From: Phenylobacterium sp.
GTDB lineage: Bacteria; Pseudomonadota; Alphaproteobacteria; Caulobacterales; Caulobacteraceae
Length of the DNA stretch: 7,189 nucleotides
Direction: 5' to 3'
NCBI GenBank assembly: GCA_028698405.1
Contig: JAQVDF010000088.1
Span: forward strand, 1-7,189
The position numbers were made by a program, and so were the translations under genes. The notes beneath the pieces were generated by a model. That model was given only the letters and a program-made list of their open reading frames with translations, was not told where the DNA came from and made no database searches. Of the stretch, positions 1-6,071 are shown one piece after another (the stretch's first letter is position 1; every line of letters starts with the position of its first letter).

Positions 1-1533
1 TTCCGGGCGCGAGAGGGCGCCATACTTGGCCGCGTTGGTGGCGAGCTCGTGCAGGGCCATGGCCACCGACTGCGCCGCCTGGGGCCGCAACGCGACCGGC
101 GGACCTTCGAGGCGCACGCGGCTCCCCTCCCCCAGTTGGAACGGGCGCAACTCCTCCTCGACCATCCGCCGCAGGTCGGCCCCCTCCCATCGCGCCTGGG
201 AGAGGAGCTGGTGGGCGTGGGCCAGGGCCGAGATGCGCCCGGTGAGGATCTCCTTAAGCGCCGCCGCGTCGGGCGCGCGGGTCAGCGCCACGGTCGCCTG
301 GACCACCGTCAGGAGGTTGTTGGCGCGGTGGTCCACCTCGCGGGCCAGAAGCTTCAGCCGCTCCTCCGCCTCCTTGCGCTCGGTGATGTCGATGACCACG
401 CCGATGACCGCCAGCGGCGCGCCCTTGGCGCTGAAGCTGACTTCCGCGCGCAGCAGCAGCCAGCGCTGCTCGCCGTTCGGCCAGACATAGCGGAACTCGG
501 TCTCGAAAAAGCTGTCCCCGCGCTTCAGGGCCGCCTGCACCTGCGACTGGATGCGGGCCAACTCGCCCGGCGCATAGCGTTCGCGGATGTCCTCCAGGGT
601 CGGTCGGGCGTCTTCCGGAAAGCCGAGCACCCGGTTGAGTTCGGGCGTGCGCAGGAATTCCTCGGTCTCGGAATCGATCGTCCACACGGCCATGCGGCCG
701 GCGTCGATGGCCAAGGTCAGCCGGCGGCGCGAGCGGCGCAGCTCCTTCTCGATGCGCTTCTGTTCGGTGACGTCCTCGAGCGTGCCGACGTAGCGCACCG
801 CCTTCGGCCCGCCCGCTCCCTCGGCGAAGATCGCCACGCCATGCGCCCGGACCCAGCGGACCTCTCCGTCGGGGCGGACGATGCGGTATTCGTAGACCAC
901 CTTCTCGCGGACAGCCGGGTCCAACGCCCGATCGGTCTGGGCCCGGGTCCTGGCCTGGTCCTGCCGGTGGGTGATGGCGGCGATCGACTCGCGGCTGATC
1001 TGCTGGCTTGGCGGCAGACCGTAGATGGCCCGGGCGCGATCGGAATGGACCATCTCGCCGGTCTCGAGATCCCAATCCCAGATGCCGACGCGCGCCGCGG
1101 ACGCCGCCAGCGCCAGCCGGCCCTCGGATTCCTTCAGCGCCGCGTCCTGCGAGCGGCGGGCGGTGACGTCCTCCTGTACGCAGAGCCAGTGGGGCCTGCC
1201 ATCCATCTCCACCTGGGTGATGCGCGCGCGGGTGACGAACTCGGCGCCGTCGGCGCGGCGGTTGCGCCGCTCGCCGCGCCACTCGCCGACGCCCTCGAGC
1301 ACGGCGGCGATCTCGCCCAGCAGCCGAGCGCTTTCCTCGGGCGAGCCGGCGTGCTGGTCGCCGAGACGGCGACCAACGAGCCCGCCGGGACCGTAGCCAT
1401 ACAACCGGTCCTCCGCCGGGTTGGCATAGACGATGACACCGTCGCCCGTCGCCAGACTGACGCCCTCGTTCATGCTTTCCAGCAACCGGCGGCAGAAGGC
1501 GTCGTCGAAGTTGAGCGGCGCGACGATGTTCAT
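1..1533 (-). CDS. Triple-PAS HWE-family sensor histidine kinase, C-terminus cut by window edge
   Basis: Cytosolic sensor kinase that should autophosphorylate on a histidine in response to an unknown signal and pass the phosphate to a response regulator. The reading frame is open to base 1, giving 511 codons. There are three PAS domains at roughly residues 10-125, 135-260 and 268-388. The second and third have PAC-like ends ([18 protein letters not shown]). A dimerisation/phosphoacceptor region starts near 394, with [10 protein letters not shown] at 399-408 and H402 as the likely phosphorylated residue. The N-box [13 protein letters not shown] sits at 492-504. EVDHR together with [11 protein letters not shown] is typical of the HWE/HisKA_2 kinases common in alphaproteobacteria. 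The WxE signature and G-boxes lie off the edge. I see no signal peptide, membrane segment or LOV cysteine motif, so the ligand of the PAS domains is unknown. ATG at 1533 is the only reasonable start; its ribosome site is weak. No response-regulator gene is visible in the window. Confidence 0.93.
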   Translation of the reverse strand, partial: MNIVAPLNFDDAFCRRLLESMNEGVSLATGDGVIVYANPAEDRLYGYGPGGLVGRRLGDQHAGSPEESARLLGEIAAVLEGVGEWRGERRNRRADGAEFVTRARITQVEMDGRPHWLCVQEDVTARRSQDAALKESEGRLALAASAARVGIWDWDLETGEMVHSDRARAIYGLPPSQQISRESIAAITHRQDQARTRAQTDRALDPAVREKVVYEYRIVRPDGEVRWVRAHGVAIFAEGAGGPKAVRYVGTLEDVTEQKRIEKELRRSRRRLTLAIDAGRMAVWTIDSETEEFLRTPELNRVLGFPEDARPTLEDIRERYAPGELARIQSQVQAALKRGDSFFETEFRYVWPNGEQRWLLLRAEVSFSAKGAPLAVIGVVIDITERKEAEERLKLLAREVDHRANNLLTVVQATVALTRAPDAAALKEILTGRISALAHAHQLLSQARWEGADLRRMVEEELRPFQLGEGSRVRLEGPPVALRPQAAQSVAMALHELATNAAKYGALSRPE

Positions 1534-1698
1534 CGGGCCTGCGTCGTCATGGCGCCCCCATCCTGCCCCCCGAGGTTTGATAGCGAAGGGCGGCGGGACG
1601 CGCCAGCACGCAACGGCGCGCCCGCAACCGGAACGGCCGCGTGAATCCCTTTCGCGCAGGCCGCGTTCAGGTTCGCAGAGCCCAGGAGTTTTCGCCGA

Positions 1699-1947
1699 AT
1701 GACAGCCGCTTCCAGCTTCTGCGCCTTCGCCGTGCATGACGGCCGGGCGCACGGCCACGCCGTCGAGGCGGAGAGCTTCGCCGACGCGGCGCTGCAGTTC
1801 GTGGAGGTCTGGCATCCGGAGCCCGACGAGGGCGAAGCGGTGCGCATCGTCGTCCGCGACCAGGCGAGCGGCGAGGAGCAGTGTTTCGTGGTCGAGCTGG
1901 GCCTCGCCGACGTGCAGCCCTGCGAGGCAGGCCGACTGGCGAGCTGA
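1699..1947 (+). CDS. Small acidic conserved protein, DUF5961-like, function unknown
   Basis: An 82-residue soluble acidic protein. AGGAG at 1684-1688 lies 10 bases before the ATG, which supports the start. The visible core is an N-terminal strand ([18 protein letters not shown]), then [14 protein letters not shown] at 27-40, then an acidic turn and a strand pair ending in [10 protein letters not shown]. The pattern of a short beta element, a helix ending in WHP, and a CF-V-(E/D) strand reminds me of the DUF5961 family of alphaproteobacteria. That assignment is from memory and was not checked by search. No catalytic motif, metal-binding cluster or membrane segment is visible. It diverges from the kinase gene across 165 bases and is followed after 96 bases by another small gene on the same strand. 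A separate ORF on the opposite strand (1530-1988) has a Ser/Thr/Ala-rich composition typical of a GC shadow and was not called. Confidence 0.75.
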   Translation: MTAASSFCAFAVHDGRAHGHAVEAESFADAALQFVEVWHPEPDEGEAVRIVVRDQASGEEQCFVVELGLADVQPCEAGRLAS

Positions 1948-2043
1948 GCCGGTAACGATTGCGGCAATATCTTGCCCTCGGGCGCCACGAGTTCGCCTAC
2001 GACTCGGGCGAGCCGTCATGGTGTAGCAGTGGGAGGTGTCGCC

Positions 2044-2244
2044 GTGACGGATGCGACTTACGTTTCGTTCGTGCCGCGGTCCAAGCGGGCCAAACTGCGG
2101 CAGATCCTGACCAGCGAGGACACCGGCCCGGTGCGCTGGACTGAAAAGCGCGGCCTGCTGGTCAGCGAGTTCGCCTTCTCGGGGCCCGCGGCTCTGGTCC
2201 GCAAGGTCCATGCGCAGGTGACGTCCTGGATCGCGCGGGACTGA
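2044..2244 (+). CDS. Small basic protein of unknown function, GTG start
   Basis: I do not recognise this 66-residue protein. The GTG at 2044 is preferred because GGGAGG at 2031-2036 lies seven bases upstream. The frame can be extended to an ATG at 1972, but the added 24 residues (Ser/Thr/Arg/Gly-rich) look non-coding and that ATG has no good ribosome site. The protein begins [20 protein letters not shown]. It is basic near the N-terminus (PRSKRAKLR) and has alternating hydrophobic and charged segments ([18 protein letters not shown]) that suggest a few strands followed by a C-terminal helix ending in SWIARD. There is no signal peptide or membrane segment. It lies 96 bases after the preceding small gene on the same strand, so co-transcription is possible. 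A hairpin overlaps its stop codon and probably ends the transcript. Confidence 0.65.
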   Translation: MTDATYVSFVPRSKRAKLRQILTSEDTGPVRWTEKRGLLVSEFAFSGPAALVRKVHAQVTSWIARD

Positions 2245-2281
2245 GGCGCGGCCCGAGGCGGCGCAGCAGGCGCCGCCTCAG
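2241..2281. terminator. GC-rich hairpin between convergent genes, possible bidirectional terminator
   Basis: A perfect 10-bp stem pairs 2255-2264 (GAGGCGGCGC) with 2270-2279 (GCGCCGCCTC) around a 5-base loop. A second, mutually exclusive stem pairs 2241-2248 (CTGAGGCG, overlapping the upstream gene's TGA) with 2274-2281 (CGCCTCAG). The element sits between the stop of the small plus-strand gene (2244) and the stop of the minus-strand fusion gene (2297-2299). Only a weak T-rich run (GTCTTCC) follows on the plus strand and none on the minus strand, so this is not a textbook intrinsic terminator. Its position between converging genes is the main argument. Confidence 0.55.
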
Positions 2282-2296
2282 TCTTCCCACGATGCC

Positions 2297-4702
2297 CTAG
2301 CCCGCCGCGGCGGCGGCTCCGCGGGCGGCGGCGCCCTCCAGGCGGCCTTCCCGCGCGGCGATCCGCCGGTAGGTGGCCAGCGCCTGCCCCACCACCTGGT
2401 CCATGTTGTAGTAGCGGTAGGTCGCCAGCCGCCCGACGAAGGTCACCTCGGGCGCATCGAGCGCCAACGCCTCGTAGCGCTTGTAGAGCGCCTGGTTCTC
2501 CGGCCGCGGCACCGGGTAGTAGGGATCGCCTTCGGCGGCAGGGTATTCGTAGGTGACCGTGGTGCGCGGGTTCACCTGGCCAGTCATGTGCTTGTATTCG
2601 CTGATCCGGGTGTAGGGCACGGACTCGTCCGGATAGTTCACGGTCCCGACCCGCTGGAACCAGGGCTGCTCCAGCGTCTCGTGCCGGAAGCGCAGGCTGC
2701 GGTAGGGCAACGGCCCGTAACGGTGGCCGAAATACTCGTCGATCGGGCCGGTGTAGATCAGCCGGTCGTAGGCGGCCTCATCCGACACGTCGTCGAAGTC
2801 GACGCCCGTCTCAACGGTGATCAGCGGGTGGTCGAGCATGTTCTCGAACATCCGCGTGTAGCCGTCGGCCGGCATGGCCTGGAACTTGTCGGTGAAGTAG
2901 CGGTCGTCGGTATTGGTGCGGGTGGGCACCCGGGCGGTCACCGACTTGTCGAGCTCCGACGGGTCCATGGCCCACTGCTTGCGCGTGTAGCCGCGGAAGA
3001 AGGTCTCGTAGAGTTCGCGGCCGACCTTGGAGACGACCACGTCCTCGCTGGTGCGGATCTTCTCCACCGGCTCTGCCCGGCTCTCCAGGAAGGCCTCGGC
3101 ATCGGCCTCGGTGGCCAGGTTCAGGCCGTAGAGCGCGTTGAGCGTGGTGCGGTTGATCGGCATGGGCGCCAGCAGGCCGTCCCGCACCGAGGCCAGCACC
3201 CGGTGCTCGTAGGGCCGCCAGCGGGTGAAGTGCGACAGGTAGCCGGCGACCTCGTCGGAATTTGTGTGGAAGATGTGCGGGCCGTAACGGTGCATCAGCA
3301 CCCCGGCCGCGTCCTTCTCGTCGTAGGCGTTGCCGCCGATGTGCTCGCGGCGGTCGATCAGCAGCACCCGTTTGCCGAGGCCGCTGGCCAGCCGTTCGGC
3401 GAGCACCGAGCCGGCGTAGCCCGCGCCGACGATCAGGTAGTCGTAGGGCCGCCGCCGCCCGGCGGTGCGGACGACCGGCGCCGGAATGGTCTTGGCCAGA
3501 ACGGCCGCCGCCTCGCTCTCGCGGCGCGTGAAGACCTCGCCGATCAGACCGTTCATCCGCTGGAAGGTCTCGTCCCAGGACAGCTGCGCCAGCGCCCGGT
3601 CGACCTCCTCCAGCCAGACCCGATCCGAGCGGGCCAGCGCCAGCGCCTCGTCGCAGGCGGCCACGAAGGCCTCGGCGGTGTCGGCGATCTTCACGGCCTG
3701 CAGATCGCCGTAGTGGCGCAGGACGTCGACGATCGGAGTCGATACGACCGGCCGGCCGCCAGCCAGATATTCCGGCGTCTTGGTGGGGCTGATGAAGCGG
3801 GTCGACTCGTTGATCGCGAACGGCATCAGCGCCACGTCCCACGAGCCGAGGTAGGCCGGCAGTTCCTCGTAGCCCTTGCCGCCCAGGTAGTGGAGATTGT
3901 CGCGCCGGGGCAGGTCGGCCGGGTCGATCTTCACCACCGGCCCGACGATGGCGAGGCTCCACTCGGGCCGAGCGTCGGCGATGGCCGCCAGCAGGTCGAG
4001 GTCCATCCGCTCGTCGACCACGCCGTAGAAGCCGAAGCGCGGCCGGGGCAGCCCGGCGAGGTCGAGCGGTTCGGCCTCTCCGTCGCGGGCCCGGGCGAAG
4101 TGGGCGCGATCGACGCTCGACGGGAAGGGATGAATGTTGGGGTGCCGGTCGCGCTTGGCCTCGTAGAGGCTGTGGCCGCCGGTGAAGACGACGTCGGCGG
4201 CGGCGAACAGGTCGCGCTCACGGCCCGCCAGCTCCGGCGGCGCGAACTTGAAATTCGCCAGCTCGTCCATGCAGTCGTAGACGGTGCAGGCCGCATCCAG
4301 GTGGCCAGAGAAGCCCAGCATCATCGGCGTGTAGTACCAGCGGATCAGGTCGCCCGGGTGAGCGGCCAGCAGGTTGTCGAGCAGGCGCCGCTGGGCCGCC
4401 TCGCGCTCGGCGCCCGAGAGGCCGTCCGGCAGCACCGGCGTGGCCACCAGCACCCCGCTTTGCGGGCAGGGCCTCACGTCGAGGGCGGGAACCGGATCGA
4501 TCCCGGTCACCGGCTCCTCCCAGAAGATCGCCCGCCGGCCGTCCTGGGCGAAGCGGGTCATCAGGTGCTGCGGCCTCTGGAACACGAAGTCCCACCGCAG
4601 GTGCGAGAAGCAGATCAGCGTCTGACGACCTCGACCGCGCACTGAGGGCTGAGCATCCCACGACGCAGCGCCATTGGCGCCTGGACCCCATTGCGTGTTC
4701 AA
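2297..4702 (-). CDS. glf: Fused GT-B glycosyltransferase and UDP-galactopyranose mutase
   Basis: An 801-residue cytosolic two-domain enzyme. Residues about 27-395 form a GT-B-type glycosyltransferase: HLRWDFVFQRPQHLM at 34-48, a mid-domain YDCMDELANF at 142-151, and a donor-site region with ALMPFAINES (291-300), TKTPEYLAGGRPVVST (307-322). A linker rich in Ala and Arg (about 396-418) leads to a full-length flavoprotein UDP-galactopyranose mutase (about 419-785). That half has the FAD motif GAGYAG (426-431), HIGGNAYDE (454-462), RYGPHIFHTN (472-481), FFRGYTRKQW (568-577), PYTRISEYKH (696-705) and VGRLATYRYYNMD (756-768), so the family's substrate arginines and FAD-contact tyrosine appear intact. 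The mutase makes UDP-galactofuranose from UDP-galactopyranose. The transferase's acceptor is unknown. The start is a TTG at 4702 with AAGGA eight bases upstream. The C-terminus ends in a low-complexity Ala/Gly tail (789-801). galE lies just upstream on the same strand. Confidence 0.93.
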   Translation of the reverse strand: MNTQWGPGANGAASWDAQPSVRGRGRQTLICFSHLRWDFVFQRPQHLMTRFAQDGRRAIFWEEPVTGIDPVPALDVRPCPQSGVLVATPVLPDGLSGAEREAAQRRLLDNLLAAHPGDLIRWYYTPMMLGFSGHLDAACTVYDCMDELANFKFAPPELAGRERDLFAAADVVFTGGHSLYEAKRDRHPNIHPFPSSVDRAHFARARDGEAEPLDLAGLPRPRFGFYGVVDERMDLDLLAAIADARPEWSLAIVGPVVKIDPADLPRRDNLHYLGGKGYEELPAYLGSWDVALMPFAINESTRFISPTKTPEYLAGGRPVVSTPIVDVLRHYGDLQAVKIADTAEAFVAACDEALALARSDRVWLEEVDRALAQLSWDETFQRMNGLIGEVFTRRESEAAAVLAKTIPAPVVRTAGRRRPYDYLIVGAGYAGSVLAERLASGLGKRVLLIDRREHIGGNAYDEKDAAGVLMHRYGPHIFHTNSDEVAGYLSHFTRWRPYEHRVLASVRDGLLAPMPINRTTLNALYGLNLATEADAEAFLESRAEPVEKIRTSEDVVVSKVGRELYETFFRGYTRKQWAMDPSELDKSVTARVPTRTNTDDRYFTDKFQAMPADGYTRMFENMLDHPLITVETGVDFDDVSDEAAYDRLIYTGPIDEYFGHRYGPLPYRSLRFRHETLEQPWFQRVGTVNYPDESVPYTRISEYKHMTGQVNPRTTVTYEYPAAEGDPYYPVPRPENQALYKRYEALALDAPEVTFVGRLATYRYYNMDQVVGQALATYRRIAAREGRLEGAAARGAAAAAG

Positions 4703-4717
4703 GGCCGGATTCCTTTG

Positions 4718-4749
4718 GACTTAAGTTGGACGACGACGCACCGACTTAA
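4718..4749. repeat. Pair of GACTTAA direct repeats 25 bases apart
   Basis: GACTTAA occurs at 4718-4724 and again at 4743-4749, about 16 to 41 bases upstream of the fusion gene's start codon. The second copy lies in the loop of the GCACCG/CGGTGC inverted repeat. Such AT-containing words are uncommon in this GC-rich sequence and the spacing is about two and a half helical turns. A regulator-binding site is possible, but chance is not excluded. The spacing does not fit the TTAA-N7-TTAA arrangement of CtrA boxes. Confidence 0.3.
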
Positions 4750-4788
4750 CGTGCGGTGCAGACCAGGGTTCCCGAAGATCAATCCACT

Positions 4789-4857
4789 CTAGAAAGAAGT
4801 TTGGGACATGAACATCTTTTTGCACAATAGTTCGTCTTCCGCCCATCTAGGGCGCAC
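4789..4857 (-). CDS. Possible 22-codon micro-ORF with a strong ribosome site
   Basis: Just after the galE stop, the minus strand reads AAGGAGG (4867-4861, overlapping the TAA), then GTG at 4857. The frame encodes VRPRWAEDELLCKKMFMSQT followed by SF and a TAG at 4791-4789. The Shine-Dalgarno match is the best in the window and the spacing is short but workable. The codons (CTA, TTG, AGA, AAA) are unlike those of the flanking genes. It could be a leader or coupling peptide between galE and the fusion gene, a remnant of a longer gene, or chance. Only the strong ribosome site argues for translation. Confidence 0.15.
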   Translation of the reverse strand: MRPRWAEDELLCKKMFMSQTSF

Positions 4858-4866
4858 AACACCTCC

Positions 4867-5931
4867 TTATCCTCTAAGAGAGGATATTGTTTCTTTATTG
4901 CCTTCCAGATTTACTTTTACGGATCGTCCGTATCGCTGATCGGCGTGCCAGCGGGCGGCGTCCTGAACGATCTGGTCCAGGGAGGACCGCACGGGGCTCC
5001 AGCCCAGCAGCGTCCGGGCGCGGGAGGGGTCGGCGACCAGGCCCGGCGGATCGCCCGCACGTCGGGCGCCGAGCGTGCGTGGGACCGGCCGACAGAGCGC
5101 GCGCTCCACCGCCTCGATCGCCTCCAGCACCGACCAGCCGCGTCCCGTGCCGACGTTGACCGCCTCGAAGGCGCCGGCGGGCAGCTCGACGTCCAGCGCC
5201 GCGACGTGGGCGGCGGCCAGGTCCGTCACATGAATGTAGTCGCGCAGGCAGGACCCGTCCGGCGTCGGGAAGTCCTGGCCGAACACGGTCAGAGGCTTGC
5301 CTGTCCCCAGCGCGGCGGCGATGGCCAGCGGGATCAGGTGGGTCTCCGGATCGTGCGCCTCGCCGATCAGCCCGGAAGGATCTGCCCCGGCCGCGTTGAA
5401 GTAGCGCAGGGCGACGGCCGAAAGGCCGAAGGCGCGGCAGTAGGCGGCGATCATCCGCTCGCACGCCAACTTGGTGTCGCCGTAGGGACTGGTGGGGACG
5501 GTCGGCAGAGTCTCGGACAGCAGGTCTGCGGCGGCCAACCCTTCCGGCTGGCCGTAGACAGCGGCGCTGGAGGAGAAGACCAGGCGGTTCACGCCGCAGT
5601 CGCGCAGGGCGTCGAGCAGGCAGGCCGTCCCGCCCACATTGACGTCCCAGAACAGGTCCGGCCGCTCCACCGAGCGGCCCACCTCGATCAGGCTGGCGAA
5701 GTGGATGGCCTCGCGAATCCCGTGGGCGGCGATCGCCTCGCGCAGCGCCCGCCCGTCGCGGATGTCGCCGTGTACGAAGTCGCCCCAGCGCACCGCCGGG
5801 AGGAAGCCCGAGCGCAGGCTGTCGAACACCACCGGACGGTATCCCTGCTCGGCCAGGGCCTTGGCCGTGTGCGCGCCGATGTAGCCGGCTCCCCCGGTGA
5901 CAAGCACCGCGCCCCTCGAAGCTTGTTGCAT
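4867..5931 (-). CDS. galE: UDP-glucose 4-epimerase
   Basis: Interconverts UDP-glucose and UDP-galactose with bound NAD, supplying the substrate of the UDP-galactopyranose mutase encoded next on this strand. The protein has 354 residues, close to the family's usual length. Features of the extended short-chain dehydrogenase fold are all present: the nucleotide-binding GGAGYIG (13-19), HFAS (77-80), the catalytic SSSAAVYG (120-127, S122 as proton relay), SPYGDTK with Y150 and K154, YFNAAGA (177-183) and DYIHVTDLA (231-239). The chosen ATG at 5931 has only a distant GGAG upstream. A GTG at 5907 with GAGGGG before it would give a start nearer the usual beginning of the family (VLVTGG) and is a real alternative. 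The last 20 or so residues (after about 333) use A-rich codons such as AAA, AAT, ATA and AGA and do not resemble the rest of the gene, which points to a junction at the 3' end. Confidence 0.95.
   Translation of the reverse strand: MQQASRGAVLVTGGAGYIGAHTAKALAEQGYRPVVFDSLRSGFLPAVRWGDFVHGDIRDGRALREAIAAHGIREAIHFASLIEVGRSVERPDLFWDVNVGGTACLLDALRDCGVNRLVFSSSAAVYGQPEGLAAADLLSETLPTVPTSPYGDTKLACERMIAAYCRAFGLSAVALRYFNAAGADPSGLIGEAHDPETHLIPLAIAAALGTGKPLTVFGQDFPTPDGSCLRDYIHVTDLAAAHVAALDVELPAGAFEAVNVGTGRGWSVLEAIEAVERALCRPVPRTLGARRAGDPPGLVADPSRARTLLGWSPVRSSLDQIVQDAARWHADQRYGRSVKVNLEGNKETISSLRG
4868..4886. repeat. 8-bp inverted repeat overlapping the galE stop codon
   Basis: TATCCTCT at 4868-4875 pairs perfectly with AGAGGATA at 4879-4886 around a 3-base AAG loop. 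On the plus strand it is followed by a T-rich run (TTGTTTCTTTATT), the layout of an intrinsic terminator for transcription opposite to galE. On the minus strand no U-tract follows, so it would not obviously end galE transcription. In the galE mRNA it would sit at the stop codon, next to the AGGAGG ribosome site. Confidence 0.45.
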
Positions 5932-6071
5932 GAGCGGTTAATCGCTCCGCCGCTCATCAAGTTCCCGTGTCGGCAAGGCGACGCTTCCCCGCTCGACCAG
6001 CGGTTGGGAACGAATGTCCTCATGCCATCCTTAGTCAGCCTGGCGGAGACTTCGGGAGGCCGGGACATCCC
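5932..6071. promoter_or_regulatory. Divergent intergenic region between galE and the GH1-like gene
   Basis: These 140 bases must contain the promoters of two diverging genes. On the minus strand, GGAAC (5965-5961), 16 bases and CGAT (5944-5941) come near the EcfG/SigT general-stress consensus (GGAAC, N16-17, CGTT) but miss one base in the -10. A 5-bp inverted repeat, GAGCG (5932-5936) with CGCTC (5943-5947), abuts the galE start codon and could hide its initiation region in the mRNA. On the plus strand, GGGAGG at 6054-6059 is the only ribosome-site candidate for the gene at 6072, at a long spacing of 12 bases. I see no convincing sigma-70 promoter in either direction. Confidence 0.35.

Larger units (their letters stand above)
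4703..4866 (-). promoter_or_regulatory. AT-rich gap between galE and the fusion gene, no clear promoter
   Basis: This 164-base stretch separates two genes that read in the same direction. The part nearer galE is strikingly AT-rich for this genome: I count 53 G or C in 130 bases at 4791-4920, about 41 percent. It contains the ribosome site of the fusion gene (AAGGA on the minus strand, 4715-4711), two copies of GACTTAA, a 6-bp inverted repeat (GCACCG at 4738-4743 with CGGTGC at 4754-4759), and a possible micro-ORF. I looked for sigma-70 type -35/-10 pairs on the minus strand and found none with good spacing. The fusion gene may be co-transcribed with galE or have a promoter I cannot recognise. 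Confidence 0.35.

Noticed and set aside
1599..1620. A 6-bp inverted repeat (CGCGCC/GGCGCG) between the kinase and the first small gene
   Set aside because: The loop is 10 bases, the stem is short, and such GC words recur by chance at this base composition. No promoter elements line up with it.
49..1644. A 531-codon plus-strand open frame opposite the kinase gene
   Set aside because: It lies antisense to a frame with clear PAS and HWE motifs. Its translation is rich in Arg, Ala, Gly, Leu and Asp with no recognisable domain, as expected for a GC-rich shadow frame.
2588..4645. A 685-codon plus-strand open frame opposite the glycosyltransferase-mutase gene
   Set aside because: The opposite strand encodes an unmistakable two-domain enzyme. 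The plus-strand product has repetitive Val/Gly/Arg/His/Gln composition and no motifs.
4718..4749. CtrA binding site from the two TTAA words
   Set aside because: The words are 21 bases apart, whereas the CtrA box needs TTAA-N7-TTAA.
6004..6033. TTGGGA and TCCTTA, 18 bases apart, as a sigma-70 promoter for the GH1-like gene
   Set aside because: The -10 match is poor and the spacing slightly long. The nearby GGAAC at 6007-6011 also lacks a CGTT partner at the right distance.
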